Assembly (NCBI GenBank): GCA_964501505.1
Contig: CAZCSY010000010.1
Coordinates: 1-33,864, forward strand
DNA: 33,864 bases
Origin: CAZCSY01 sp964501505
GTDB taxonomy: Bacteria; Omnitrophota; Gorgyraeia; Velamenicoccales; Velamenicoccaceae
Reading direction: 5' to 3'
Positions 13,857 to 21,514 of this stretch are shown piece by piece. A program made the translations under genes and the position numbers. Position 1 is the stretch's first letter; the number at the start of each line of letters is the position of its first letter. The notes under the pieces were generated by a model. That model saw only the letters and a list, made by a program, of their open reading frames with translations. It had not been told where the DNA came from and did no database searches.

Positions 13857-15364
13857 TCCTGCGACCGCAGGCCCTCGATCTGCGCATCATCGCCTACTTC
13901 CTCGGAAAGATCATTTTGGCCTTCGGCATGACGATGGTCCTGCCCATCGGCGTCGCGGTCCTTTTCGGCGAGCAGGTACCGGTCATCGACTTCGCCCTCG
14001 GGTTGCTCGCGGCGGTCTGTGGCGGCCTCCTGTTGACGTCGCTGGCGTGCCTGCCGGAGAAGACCGACATGGAGTGGGCCCACGGCATGGTCGTGGTGGC
14101 CGCCGCGTGGGTCGCGTGCATGTTCCTCGGCGCCATCCCGATGCATCTGAGCGGCCACTGGGGTTCGTACCTGGATGCGTGTTTTGAGGCGATGTCGGGC
14201 CTGGCGACCACGGGCCTTGTCCTCGTCCAGGACCTGGACCACCTGTCGCACGCCGTGAACTTCTGGCGGCACCTGCTGATGTTTTTGGGCGGACAGGGCG
14301 TGATCGTCGTGGCGATATCGCTGCTCGTCAAGCACGGCCCCGGCGCGTTCCAATTGTATGTCGGAGAGGCGCGCGACGAGAAGATATTGCCGAATGTCAT
14401 TGAAACGGCGAAGTTCATCTGGCTCGTCAGCTTCGTCTACTTCGTGCTCGGCGCGACGCTCTTGTCCGCGTGCGGCCGTTTCGCCGTGGGCCTGCCGTGG
14501 CGCGACGCGGTTTTCCACGGCGTCTGTTTCTTCATGGCTGGCTTTGACACGGGCGGCTTCGCCCCGCAGTCGCAGAACATCATTTTTTACCAGAGCTGGA
14601 TCTTTGAACTGGCGACGGTCGTCGTGATGGTGTGGGGCGCCATCAACTTCAACCTGCACTACGCGATCTGGACGGGCCGGCGCGCGGAACTGCGGCGCGA
14701 CATCGAGGTACGCACCTTCTTTGCGACGATGACGCTCGTCCTCGTCCTCGTCGGGCTGGGGCTGGCCCGGAGCCATGCCTACAGCGGTGTCTGGGGTTTT
14801 GTGCGCCGCGGGGTGTACCAGGCCATTTCGGCCCACACGGGCACGGGGTTTCAGTCGGTGTACGCGCCGGAGCTCCTGGCCGGCTGGGGGCCGCTGGCCC
14901 TGGTGGGCCTCCTGTTCGCCATGGGCCTGGGCGTCAGCGCCTGCTCGACGACGGGCGGCATCAAGATGCTGCGCGTGGGCGTGGTCGCCAAGGCCTTTCG
15001 CGAAGACGTCAAGCGGTTCCTGACGTCGGAGTCCGCGGTGGTGACGATGCGCCTGCGTCACCTGCGCGACGTCTTTCTTGACGACCGCATGGTGCGCTCC
15101 GCCGCGTTGATCATGCTGGCCTACATCCTCTTATACCTCGCGGGCGCGGTGGCGGGGTGCCTGTTCGGCTATGATTTCTTGAGCGCCCTCTTTGAATCTA
15201 CGTCGGCAGCGGGCAACGTGGGGCTTTCGTGCGGGTTGACGCAGCCGTTGATGCCGGCGGGGTTGAAGATCGTCTACATCGTCCAGATGTGGCTCGGCCG
15301 CCTCGAGTTCGTGTCCGTCTTTGTCTTGATCGGTTTTTTGTTGTCGTTCCTGCGCGGAAAGTGA
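13853..15364 (+). CDS. trkH: Trk/Ktr-type potassium transporter membrane subunit
   Basis: The membrane channel subunit for K+ uptake. The 503-residue protein has the expected repeated helix-pore-helix units, with four pore loops: AMSGLATTGLVL, MAGFDTGGFAP, AISAHTGTGFQS and STSAAGNVGLSC, each with the selectivity-filter glycine. Near the end YIVQMWLGRLEFVSVFVLI is the hallmark of the last unit (usually MLxGRLE). Start ATG overlaps the microprotein stop; its own stop overlaps the ATG of the next gene (TGATG). Lying directly behind two trkA genes fixes its role as potassium uptake. Whether Na+ or H+ is co-transported cannot be told. Confidence 0.94.
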   Translation: MILRPQALDLRIIAYFLGKIILAFGMTMVLPIGVAVLFGEQVPVIDFALGLLAAVCGGLLLTSLACLPEKTDMEWAHGMVVVAAAWVACMFLGAIPMHLSGHWGSYLDACFEAMSGLATTGLVLVQDLDHLSHAVNFWRHLLMFLGGQGVIVVAISLLVKHGPGAFQLYVGEARDEKILPNVIETAKFIWLVSFVYFVLGATLLSACGRFAVGLPWRDAVFHGVCFFMAGFDTGGFAPQSQNIIFYQSWIFELATVVVMVWGAINFNLHYAIWTGRRAELRRDIEVRTFFATMTLVLVLVGLGLARSHAYSGVWGFVRRGVYQAISAHTGTGFQSVYAPELLAGWGPLALVGLLFAMGLGVSACSTTGGIKMLRVGVVAKAFREDVKRFLTSESAVVTMRLRHLRDVFLDDRMVRSAALIMLAYILLYLAGAVAGCLFGYDFLSALFESTSAAGNVGLSCGLTQPLMPAGLKIVYIVQMWLGRLEFVSVFVLIGFLLSFLRGK

Positions 15365-15861
15365 TGGAAAAAAGACTCTTGCTGGGCATCTGGGTTTTTT
15401 GCTGCGTCCTGGCCGTCGCGCCGCCGTCGGCCTGGCCCGGCGTGACCGCCGAAGAGCTGGTGACGAACGCGCGGGCCCATGACGGGGAGATGGTCGTTTT
15501 CGAGGGCGAGGTGATCCGTGCGGTTCTGCCGCGCGGGGACCACGCGTGGATCAACCTGCACGACGGCACGACGGCGATCGGCGTGTGGGTTCCTCTTGCG
15601 GCGACGGCCGAAGTGCGGTATGCTGGCCAATATAAAGTTCGGGGCGACCGGGTGCGCGTGCGCGGCGTCTTTCATCGCGCCTGCCCGGAGCACCAGGGCG
15701 CGCTGGACATCCACGCCGAGGAGCTCACGGTCGTCGCGACCGGCGGGCCCGTCACGGAATACCTGGGCGGCGGCAAGGCCTTTGCACTGGCTGTTTTGTT
15801 GGGAGTCTTGTTATGTCTGCTGACCTTCAATCTCTTGAACAGGAAGCGCGCGCGGCGATAG
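15364..15861 (+). CDS. Exported, membrane-anchored OB-fold-like protein, function unknown
   Basis: A 165-residue protein not recognised by name. It starts with a hydrophobic segment (LLLGIWVFCCVLAVAPPSAW) resembling a signal peptide or anchor. The middle alternates beta strands in an OB-fold-like order (MVVFEGEVIRAVLPRGDHAW, INLHDGTTAIGVWVP, GDRVRVRGVFHRACPEHQG, ALDIHAEELTVV). A C-terminal hydrophobic helix (AFALAVLLGVLLCLLTFNLL) is followed by a basic stop-transfer end (NRKRARR). The body is therefore likely outside the cytoplasm. It overlaps trkH by 1 bp and pheS by 49 bp, so it belongs to this transcript, but its link to potassium or to phenylalanyl-tRNA is unclear. Confidence 0.7.
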   Translation: MEKRLLLGIWVFCCVLAVAPPSAWPGVTAEELVTNARAHDGEMVVFEGEVIRAVLPRGDHAWINLHDGTTAIGVWVPLAATAEVRYAGQYKVRGDRVRVRGVFHRACPEHQGALDIHAEELTVVATGGPVTEYLGGGKAFALAVLLGVLLCLLTFNLLNRKRARR

Positions 15862-16832
15862 AGGCCGCGGCGGACAGCCGGACCCTGAATGACGTGCGGG
15901 TCGGCTATTTGGGCCGTAAGGGCGTGCTTCAGGAGCTGATGGGCCGCATCCCGACGCTGCCCTTGGAAGAACGCCGGGGCTTTGGCGCGGCGGTCAACGG
16001 CCTGAAGAAGGCGCTGGAGGAGGCGATCGAGGCCAGGGCCCGGACGCTTGAGGAGGGGGCCAGCGGCAGGCTCCTCGATGTCACCCTGCCGGGCCGGCAG
16101 CCGCTTATCGGTCGGCGCCATCCGCTGATGCAGGTCGAGCAGGAGATCTGCGCGATCTTTGGCAGGCTCGGGCTGAAGGTTTTCAGGGGCCCCGAGGTCG
16201 AGACGGAGTTCCATAACTTCGAGGCCCTCAACATTCCTCTCGAGCATCCTTCCCGCGACGCGTTCGATACCTTTTATATCAAGACGGCAGATAAGGCCAA
16301 AAGGCCGCTGTTGAGGAGCCACACGTCGCCGTCGCAGATCCGGGCCCTGAAGCAGTGCCCGCCGCCGATGGCCGTGGTGGTGCCGGGCCGCGTGTACCGG
16401 CCAGACGCGGTTGACGCGTCGCACTCGTTCATGTTCCACCAGGTCGAGGGCCTGGCCGTGGACAAAGATATCCGTTTTTCCGATCTGAAGGGCGTCCTGA
16501 TCGCGTTTGCGCGCGAGATGTTCGGCGCCAAGACCCGTCTGCGCTTCCGTCCCAGCTTCTTTCCGTTCACCGAGCCGTCGGCTGAGGTCGACGTTTCCTG
16601 TTTTATCTGCGGGGCAAAGGGCTGCTCGGTCTGCAAGCAGGGCGGCTGGCTCGAGATCCTTGGGTGCGGCATGGTGCACCCGCACGTCCTGCGCTCGGCC
16701 GGCGTAGACCCCCGCCGCTGGCGGGGCTACGCCTTCGGGATGGGTGTTGAGCGCATCGCCATGCTCAAATACGGCATCCACGACATCCGCCTGTTTTTCG
16801 AGAACGACCTGCGCTTCCTGGAGCAGTTTTGA
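15813..16832 (+). CDS. pheS: Phenylalanyl-tRNA synthetase alpha subunit
   Basis: Catalytic alpha subunit of the (alpha-beta)2 enzyme. The 339 residues show an N-terminal coiled-coil arm (about 1-85), then the class II core: HPLMQVEQEICAIFGRLG, LRSHTSPSQIRAL, the motif 2 text GRVYRPDAVDASHSFMFHQV, RFRPSFFPFTEPSAEVDV, GGWLEILGCGMVHPHVL and motif 3 GYAFGMGVERIAMLKYGI. Length is normal. The ATG at 15813 lies inside the preceding gene (49-bp overlap), consistent with the family N-terminus. Its TGA stop is the first three bases of a perfect 31-bp palindrome separating it from pheT. Confidence 0.97.
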   Translation: MSADLQSLEQEARAAIEAAADSRTLNDVRVGYLGRKGVLQELMGRIPTLPLEERRGFGAAVNGLKKALEEAIEARARTLEEGASGRLLDVTLPGRQPLIGRRHPLMQVEQEICAIFGRLGLKVFRGPEVETEFHNFEALNIPLEHPSRDAFDTFYIKTADKAKRPLLRSHTSPSQIRALKQCPPPMAVVVPGRVYRPDAVDASHSFMFHQVEGLAVDKDIRFSDLKGVLIAFAREMFGAKTRLRFRPSFFPFTEPSAEVDVSCFICGAKGCSVCKQGGWLEILGCGMVHPHVLRSAGVDPRRWRGYAFGMGVERIAMLKYGIHDIRLFFENDLRFLEQF

Positions 16833-16860
16833 CACTAAAAGACCAGGTCTTTTAGTGTCA
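16830..16860. repeat. Perfect 31-bp palindrome on the pheS stop
   Basis: Left arm TGACACTAAAAGACC (16830-16844), central A, right arm GGTCTTTTAGTGTCA (16846-16860): 15 of 15 positions pair. The first three bases are the pheS stop codon; the pheT ATG lies 13 bp beyond. It has no T-run. A near-identical element sits on the rarA stop at 20668. Confidence 0.9.
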
Positions 16861-16873
16861 CTTCGAGAACGAT

Positions 16874-18940
16874 ATGAAGGTTACTTATAATTGGATAAAG
16901 GAGTATTTGGATCTTAAGGCGAGTCCGCAGGCGTTGGCCCGGAAGCTGACGATGGCGGGGTTGAACGTTGAGGCGCTGGATGAGGTCGGCGGCGACTGGG
17001 TGTACGATATCGAGGTGACCTCGAACCGGCCGGACTGGCTGAGCGTGGTGGGCATCGTGCACGAGGTCGCGGCCGTGACCGGCGCGCGGTTCAAGAAACA
17101 CGGGAAACAGGGGGTTCGGCGGCGGCAGGCCTTGAAGACCGCCGTGAAGCCTGCCGGCGGCATCCCGGCGTTCTCGCTCTCCATCGACGATGCAAAAGGG
17201 TGCGGGCTTTATTGCGGCAACCTTATTGCCGGCGTGCGCGTGGGGCCGTCGCCCGGCTGGTTGCGCGAGCGGCTGACGGCGTTGGGCCTGCGCAGCGTCA
17301 ACAACGTCGTCGACATCACGAATTTCGTCCTCCTGCAGCTCGGCCAGCCGCTGCACGCGTTTGATTTTGACAAGCTCGCGGCCGGCGCGATCGTCGTGCG
17401 TCGGGCGCGTCCGGGCGAGGAGATCGCGCTTATCGACGGCACGCAGAAGAGGTTGGTCCCGGCGGTCCTGTTGATCTGTGACGCCAAGCGTCCGGTGGCG
17501 GCAGCGGGCATCATGGGTGGCACAGATACCGAGGTCGGGGAGGGGGCGAATAATTTTTTGCTGGCGCGCGCGTATTTTGCTCGGGTGGTCGTGCGCCGCG
17601 GCGCACGGTTCCTGGGCGTGGCATCCGATTCGTCCTACCGGTTTGAGCGCGGGGTGGACGTAAAGACGGTCCTGACCGCGCGCGACGCGGCAACACAGAT
17701 GATCCTCGACGTCTGCGGCGGCCGGCTCGTGTCATCGAAGACGGCCGGCTACAAGAAGCCCGCGAAGGCGAAGGAGATCACCGTGTCGCTCGCGGAGGCC
17801 TGCGATATCTTAAGCCTCTCCATCAGCGAGGCAGAGGCGTCGGGCATCTTCAAGCGGCTCGGGTTTGGCGTACGCCGCAAAAAGAAGGGGGCCCTGGAGG
17901 TCACCGTGCCCGCCCTCCGGCGCGACGTGACGATAAAAGAGGATTTGATCGAGGAGCTCGCCCGTGTGCGCGGCTATGACGCGATCCCGCTGACGAGCGC
18001 AGCCATAAAGCCCTTTGACTTCGAACCGCCCGCCATCGACGGGCTCGAGGCGGCGGTGCAGGATTACTTCGTCCGCTGCGGCCTGAAGGAGACCATCACG
18101 TACAGCCTGGTCGGTCCCGATGATTACGCGAAGAGCGCGCTGGACATCCCCGACGACGCGGCGCGGCTGGATAACTTCTTGAGCCGGGACTACCAGATTC
18201 TGCGCACGACGCTCCTCCCGAGCCTTTTAGGCGTCGCCACCCTTAACATCCATCGCGGCAATACCGGTCTTGAGGTCTTTGAGACCGCGCGCGTGTGCAC
18301 GCGTCAGGCCGAGGCCCGTCGGGCGGCGTTCCTGCTCGCCGGTAACAGGCGCGCGAGCTGGTCGCGCCGGTCGCGGGTCTACACCTTTTTTGACGCGAAG
18401 GGGATCGTGGAAGGGTTGGCGTCTTTACTGGGGATCGAGGAGGGGGTTTGGGAGCCTTACGCCTCCGGCGTCTTTGCCGGGGGCGAGGCCTGCGCCCTCG
18501 TCTCGGGGGCCCGCCGGCTCGCCGTGCTCGGCCGGGTCGATGACCGCGTCAAGCGCCTCTGGGGCATTAAGACCAGGGAATCTCTTTTTGCGGCGGAAGT
18601 GTATCTGGATGAGGTCCTCAAGGCCTGCCGCGGCCGCAAGGCCCTGCGCGCCTTCGAGACGTTGCCTTCGGTGCGCCGCGACATCAGTTGCGTCGCCGGC
18701 CCGCAGGCGTCGTTCGCCCGCATCCGGAAGCTTGTCCTCGAGCAGGCTCAAGGGGCGGCCAGAGACGTGACGCTGGCCGATATTTATGAAGGCCAGGAGA
18801 TCCCGCACGGCCGTCTGGGGTTGACCCTGAGCGTTACCTATGCCGACCCGCGGCGCACGCTCACCGACGAAGAGGTCAACCGCGTCCATCAGGCCGTCCT
18901 GGACCGCCTCGTGAACGACCTCGGCGTGCAGCTGCGATAG
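16874..18940 (+). CDS. pheT: Phenylalanyl-tRNA synthetase beta subunit without the EMAP-like tRNA-binding domain
   Basis: Structural and editing subunit of PheRS. The start MKVTYNWIKEYLDLKASPQA is canonical. After AGLNVEALDEVGG the sequence goes straight to DWVYDIEVTSNRPDWLSVVG; in most bacteria a ~110-residue EMAP/OB-type tRNA-binding domain lies between these, so it is deleted here and the protein has 688 rather than ~800 residues. The B3/B4 editing core (GLRSVNNVVDITNFV, QPLHAFDFDKL, AAGIMGG), B5 (VTVPALRRDVTIKEDLIEEL) and the C-terminal ferredoxin-fold anticodon domain (FETLPSVRRDISCV ... RLGLTLSVTY) are present. Identity is secure. Confidence 0.95.
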   Translation: MKVTYNWIKEYLDLKASPQALARKLTMAGLNVEALDEVGGDWVYDIEVTSNRPDWLSVVGIVHEVAAVTGARFKKHGKQGVRRRQALKTAVKPAGGIPAFSLSIDDAKGCGLYCGNLIAGVRVGPSPGWLRERLTALGLRSVNNVVDITNFVLLQLGQPLHAFDFDKLAAGAIVVRRARPGEEIALIDGTQKRLVPAVLLICDAKRPVAAAGIMGGTDTEVGEGANNFLLARAYFARVVVRRGARFLGVASDSSYRFERGVDVKTVLTARDAATQMILDVCGGRLVSSKTAGYKKPAKAKEITVSLAEACDILSLSISEAEASGIFKRLGFGVRRKKKGALEVTVPALRRDVTIKEDLIEELARVRGYDAIPLTSAAIKPFDFEPPAIDGLEAAVQDYFVRCGLKETITYSLVGPDDYAKSALDIPDDAARLDNFLSRDYQILRTTLLPSLLGVATLNIHRGNTGLEVFETARVCTRQAEARRAAFLLAGNRRASWSRRSRVYTFFDAKGIVEGLASLLGIEEGVWEPYASGVFAGGEACALVSGARRLAVLGRVDDRVKRLWGIKTRESLFAAEVYLDEVLKACRGRKALRAFETLPSVRRDISCVAGPQASFARIRKLVLEQAQGAARDVTLADIYEGQEIPHGRLGLTLSVTYADPRRTLTDEEVNRVHQAVLDRLVNDLGVQLR

Positions 18941-18989
18941 ATTTTTTTCTCCCATTTTGTCGACGAGCAACACCGCTTCTTCGGTCTCC

Positions 18990-19018
18990 TTGAATTGCCC
19001 CGCCGCCTGTGTTATAAT
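18990..19018 (+). promoter_or_regulatory. Promoter of the 6S-like RNA
   Basis: -35 TTGAAT (18990-18995), 17-bp spacer, -10 TATAAT (19013-19018). No start codon follows within a plausible distance; instead the downstream DNA folds into a long paired RNA. Confidence 0.75.
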
Positions 19019-19024
19019 AGAGTT

Positions 19025-19192
19025 TGCCTATTGGAAATCCCTGCGGTGTGCGTCGGCGATTGATGATTGTTGAACCAACACTTATCGAAAGGGAGCCCGT
19101 CTTCACGCGTGCCCGAGGGCCGCTGAGAGGGCACCCACTTACACGATGGGTTCAGACCACCTAGCCGACGCCATTGCGGGGATTTTTTTGGG
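19025..19192 (+). ncRNA. ssrS: Probable 6S RNA
   Basis: 6S RNA mimics an open promoter and sequesters housekeeping RNA polymerase. About 168 nt, starting a few bases after a strong -10. The two ends pair: TGCC (19025) with GGCA, then GGAAATCCCTGC with GCGGGGATTTTT (12 bp including G-U), then GCGTCGGC with GCCGACGC. Inside, TGAACC pairs with GGTTCA, leaving a large middle region, as in 6S RNAs. The text CCCTGCGGTGT near the 5' end resembles many 6S sequences. A location next to rarA, and near the 5-formyl-THF cyclo-ligase gene, is also seen for 6S genes elsewhere. Exact ends are estimates; the T-run at 19181-19187 may double as terminator. Confidence 0.72.
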
Positions 19193-19219
19193 CACGAGAG
19201 CCAAAAAGTGGGACAAGGT

Positions 19220-19265
19220 AGCCTGGCTGAAGTGTTCCACTAAAGTGGAACAGAGCAGCCAGGCT
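19220..19265. repeat. Large inverted repeat with parS-like arms upstream of rarA
   Basis: Outer arms AGCCTGGCTG / CAGCCAGGCT (10 bp), a 3x3 mismatch, then inner arms TGTTCCAC (19233-19240) and GTGGAACA (19245-19252) around TAAA. The inner arms are exactly the two halves of the parS consensus pushed 4 bp apart. As RNA it would be a strong hairpin. It lies 50 bp before the rarA ATG. No T-run follows. Confidence 0.75.
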
Positions 19266-19314
19266 CGTGTGTTCCATTTTCACATAGATCGTACCTGTTA
19301 ACCTTCGGGGCATT

Positions 19315-20670
19315 ATGGCCCGCAAGAAGAATATAGACGAGCGCACGAGAGAGCTCTTTTCTGTCGAGGAGAAGGCGCCGCGCAGGCCGCGGGCGGATAC
19401 AGCCGAGCCGCTGGCCAGCCGTATGCGGCCGCGCATGCTCGACGAGTTTGTTGGCCAGGAGGAGATCCTGGCGCCGGGCTCGCTCTTGCGCAAGACCATC
19501 GAGACCGACCGTCTCTCGTCCCTCATCCTCTACGGTCCGCCGGGCTCCGGCAAGACCAGCCTCGCCCACTGCATCAGCAACGCCACCCACGCGCACTTTT
19601 CTCCCGTTAATGCCGTCACCTCCAACGTCCAGGAACTGCGCAGCATCATCAAAGAGGCCAAGGCGCGGTGCCGCGCCACGGATCAGAAGACCATTCTTTT
19701 TATCGACGAGATCCACCGTTTTAACAAGGCGCAACAAGACGTTTTGATGCCGGACATCGAAGACGGCAGCGTGACGCTGATCGGCACGACCGTGCTCAAT
19801 CCCTTTTTTGTCCTGACCGCGCCCATGTTGTCACGCTCGCTCATTTTCGAGTTCAAGGCATTGGGGGAGGACCATATCGTTGCGCTGCTCAAGCGCGCGC
19901 TCGCCGATAAGGAACGCGGGCTGGGGTCGTGGAAGATCGCGGCCGAACCCGCGGCGCTCGCGTTTCTGGCGCGCATCACCGAGGGCGACGCCCGGCGCAG
20001 CCTCAACGCGCTCGAGGTGGGTGTCAAGGCGAAGCTTAAGGCCAAGGGCGGCGTCCGCTTCACGTTCAAGGATGCGCAGGAGTCGATACAGAAGAAGGCC
20101 GTGGTCTATGACCGCGACGACGATGCACACTACGACACCATCTCCGCCTTCATCAAGTCGATGCGGGGCTCCGACCCCGACGCGGCGCTGTATTGGATGG
20201 CGAAGATGATCTACGCCGGCGAGGATCCGCGGTTCATCGCGCGGCGCATCGTCATCTGCGCCGCCGAGGACGTGGGCAACGCCGATCCGCAGGCGCTCGT
20301 GCTCGCCCAGGCGGCGCTTGCCGTCTCGGAGTTCGTGGGCATGCCCGAGGCGCGCATCCCGCTCGCCCAGGCGGCGGTCTACGTGGCCTGCGCGCCCAAG
20401 TCGAACGCGGCCTACTTGGGTATCGAGAGGGCCCTGCGCGACGTCAAAGAGAGCCGCGTCATGGACGTGCCCCAGCACCTGCGCGATGCCAGCTACGCCA
20501 GTGCCAAAAAGCTCAAGCGCGGCGAAGGCTACGTCTACCCGCACGATTACCCCGGCCACTACGTCGAGCAGGAGTACATGCCCGTCAAGAAGACTTATTA
20601 CGAACCCCAGGAACTCGGCTACGAGAAGAAGATCAAGGAGCGCCTGAAAGCCCTGCGCTCCCGCAAATGA
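19315..20670 (+). CDS. rarA: Replication-associated recombination AAA+ ATPase RarA (MgsA)
   Basis: An AAA+ clamp-loader-like ATPase acting at stalled replication forks. Order: N-terminal PLASRMRPRMLDEFVGQEEI, Walker A LYGPPGSGKTSLA, Walker B ILFIDEIHRFNKAQQD, sensor 1 LIGTTVLNPFF, the arginine region APMLSRSLIFEF, then the tetramerisation domain with YDTISAFIKSMRGSDPDAAL, LYWMAKMIYAGEDPRFIARR and the diagnostic YVYPHDYPGHYVEQEYMP. Length 451 is normal. The start follows a 6S-like RNA and a large hairpin. The TGA stop is the start of a perfect 31-bp palindrome. Identity is very secure. Confidence 0.96.
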   Translation: MARKKNIDERTRELFSVEEKAPRRPRADTAEPLASRMRPRMLDEFVGQEEILAPGSLLRKTIETDRLSSLILYGPPGSGKTSLAHCISNATHAHFSPVNAVTSNVQELRSIIKEAKARCRATDQKTILFIDEIHRFNKAQQDVLMPDIEDGSVTLIGTTVLNPFFVLTAPMLSRSLIFEFKALGEDHIVALLKRALADKERGLGSWKIAAEPAALAFLARITEGDARRSLNALEVGVKAKLKAKGGVRFTFKDAQESIQKKAVVYDRDDDAHYDTISAFIKSMRGSDPDAALYWMAKMIYAGEDPRFIARRIVICAAEDVGNADPQALVLAQAALAVSEFVGMPEARIPLAQAAVYVACAPKSNAAYLGIERALRDVKESRVMDVPQHLRDASYASAKKLKRGEGYVYPHDYPGHYVEQEYMPVKKTYYEPQELGYEKKIKERLKALRSRK

Positions 20671-20698
20671 CACTCAAAGACCAGGTCTTTGAGTGTCA
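20668..20698. repeat. Perfect 31-bp palindrome on the rarA stop
   Basis: Left arm TGACACTCAAAGACC (20668-20682), central A, right arm GGTCTTTGAGTGTCA (20684-20698); all 15 positions pair. It begins with the rarA stop codon and differs from the pheS element at one symmetric pair. Just after it GAGTGTC is repeated once more (20703-20709), as if part of the element had been duplicated. Confidence 0.9.
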
Positions 20699-20733
20699 TT
20701 TTGAGTGTCGCTTGGGCTATTCGAAAGGGTCGG

Positions 20734-21414
20734 ATGATTATTACGAAGCAGAAGGATTTGGGGAAGATCCTCGGGATGCTTGAGGGGGCGCAGAAGGTGT
20801 TCCTCATCGGCTGCGGGGATTGCGCGACCACCTGCAAGACAGGCGGCGAGGAGGAAGTGGCTGCCATGGCCGGCTTCCTCAAGGCGCACGGTAAGGCTGT
20901 GACGGGCACGGCGGTGCCGGAGGTCACGTGCGTCAGCGCGCAGACCAAGACAGCGCTGGCCAAACACAAGAAGGCCCTTAAGGAATCCGACGCGGCGCTC
21001 GTCTTTGCCTGCGGGTCCGGCGTCCAGTGCGTTAAAGAGGCGGACCGCGCGGGGCTGGACGTCTTTCCGGGGTGTGACAGCCTGTACGCGGCCCTTGTGG
21101 ATGACAAGAAGAATTTCGAGCAGGTCTGTCAGGCGTGCGGGGACTGCCTCTTGGATGTGACCGAGGCCATCTGCCCGGTGACCCGCTGCGCCAAGGGACT
21201 GCTGAACGGACCGTGCGGTGGCCAGAATGAGGGCAAGTGTGAGGTGGACCCGGAGCGCGACTGCGTATGGATCATGATTTACAACCGCCTCAAGGAGAAG
21301 GGGCGGCTCGACCGGCTCAAGCAGCGCCGCGCGCCCAAGGACCACGCGGTCGTCAGAAATCCGGTCCTGCGCGCCCAGGATTTGGGAGTCCTCAACAGAG
21401 AGAAAAGTCCTTGA
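20734..21414 (+). CDS. metV: MetV-like methylenetetrahydrofolate reductase C-terminal domain protein
   Basis: A cysteine-rich partner of the MTHFR catalytic subunit MetF in anaerobes using the Wood-Ljungdahl C1 pathway. The first half is a small Rossmann-like domain (VFLIGCGDCATTCKTGGEEE, CGSGVQCVKEA). The second half is the MTHFR_C cysteine region: CQACGDCLLDVTEAICPVTR, CAKGLLNGPCGG, GKCEVDPERDCVWI, YNRLKEKGRLDRL, consistent with iron-sulphur or zinc binding. The start ATG at 20734 follows GAAAGGG with short spacing; a longer frame begins inside the palindrome and is unlikely. It has 226 residues. MetF is not in the window, so the reaction partner is inferred. Confidence 0.85.
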   Translation: MIITKQKDLGKILGMLEGAQKVFLIGCGDCATTCKTGGEEEVAAMAGFLKAHGKAVTGTAVPEVTCVSAQTKTALAKHKKALKESDAALVFACGSGVQCVKEADRAGLDVFPGCDSLYAALVDDKKNFEQVCQACGDCLLDVTEAICPVTRCAKGLLNGPCGGQNEGKCEVDPERDCVWIMIYNRLKEKGRLDRLKQRRAPKDHAVVRNPVLRAQDLGVLNREKSP

Positions 21415-21425
21415 GGGGCAATCGG

Positions 21426-21454
21426 TTGACTCTTTTGGACAAGTGTGATATTTT
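21426..21454 (+). promoter_or_regulatory. Candidate promoter for the iscU-like gene
   Basis: -35 TTGACT (21426-21431), 17-bp spacer, -10 TATTTT (21449-21454), in a locally AT-rich patch after metV. It would give a leader of about 185 nt containing four hairpins before the iscU-like ATG. Confidence 0.5.
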
Positions 21455-21514
21455 AAATGAGGCCCAAATTTACCCCGTATCCAGAATTCCCCGTCTGCAA
21501 GGGTGGGGATGATG

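Noticed and set aside
13673..15061. Long antisense frame opposite trkH
   Set aside because: Antisense to a clear membrane transporter; composition is His/Arg/Asp-rich with no recognisable motif.
18941..18952. Intrinsic terminator after pheT (run of seven T)
   Set aside because: Only a very weak stem (GCAGCTGC) precedes the T-run, so I did not annotate it.
19079..19160. TPP-riboswitch-like text (GCTGAGAGGG, ACCC) before rarA
   Set aside because: The conserved TPP core is not complete, and the long end-to-end pairing fits 6S RNA better.
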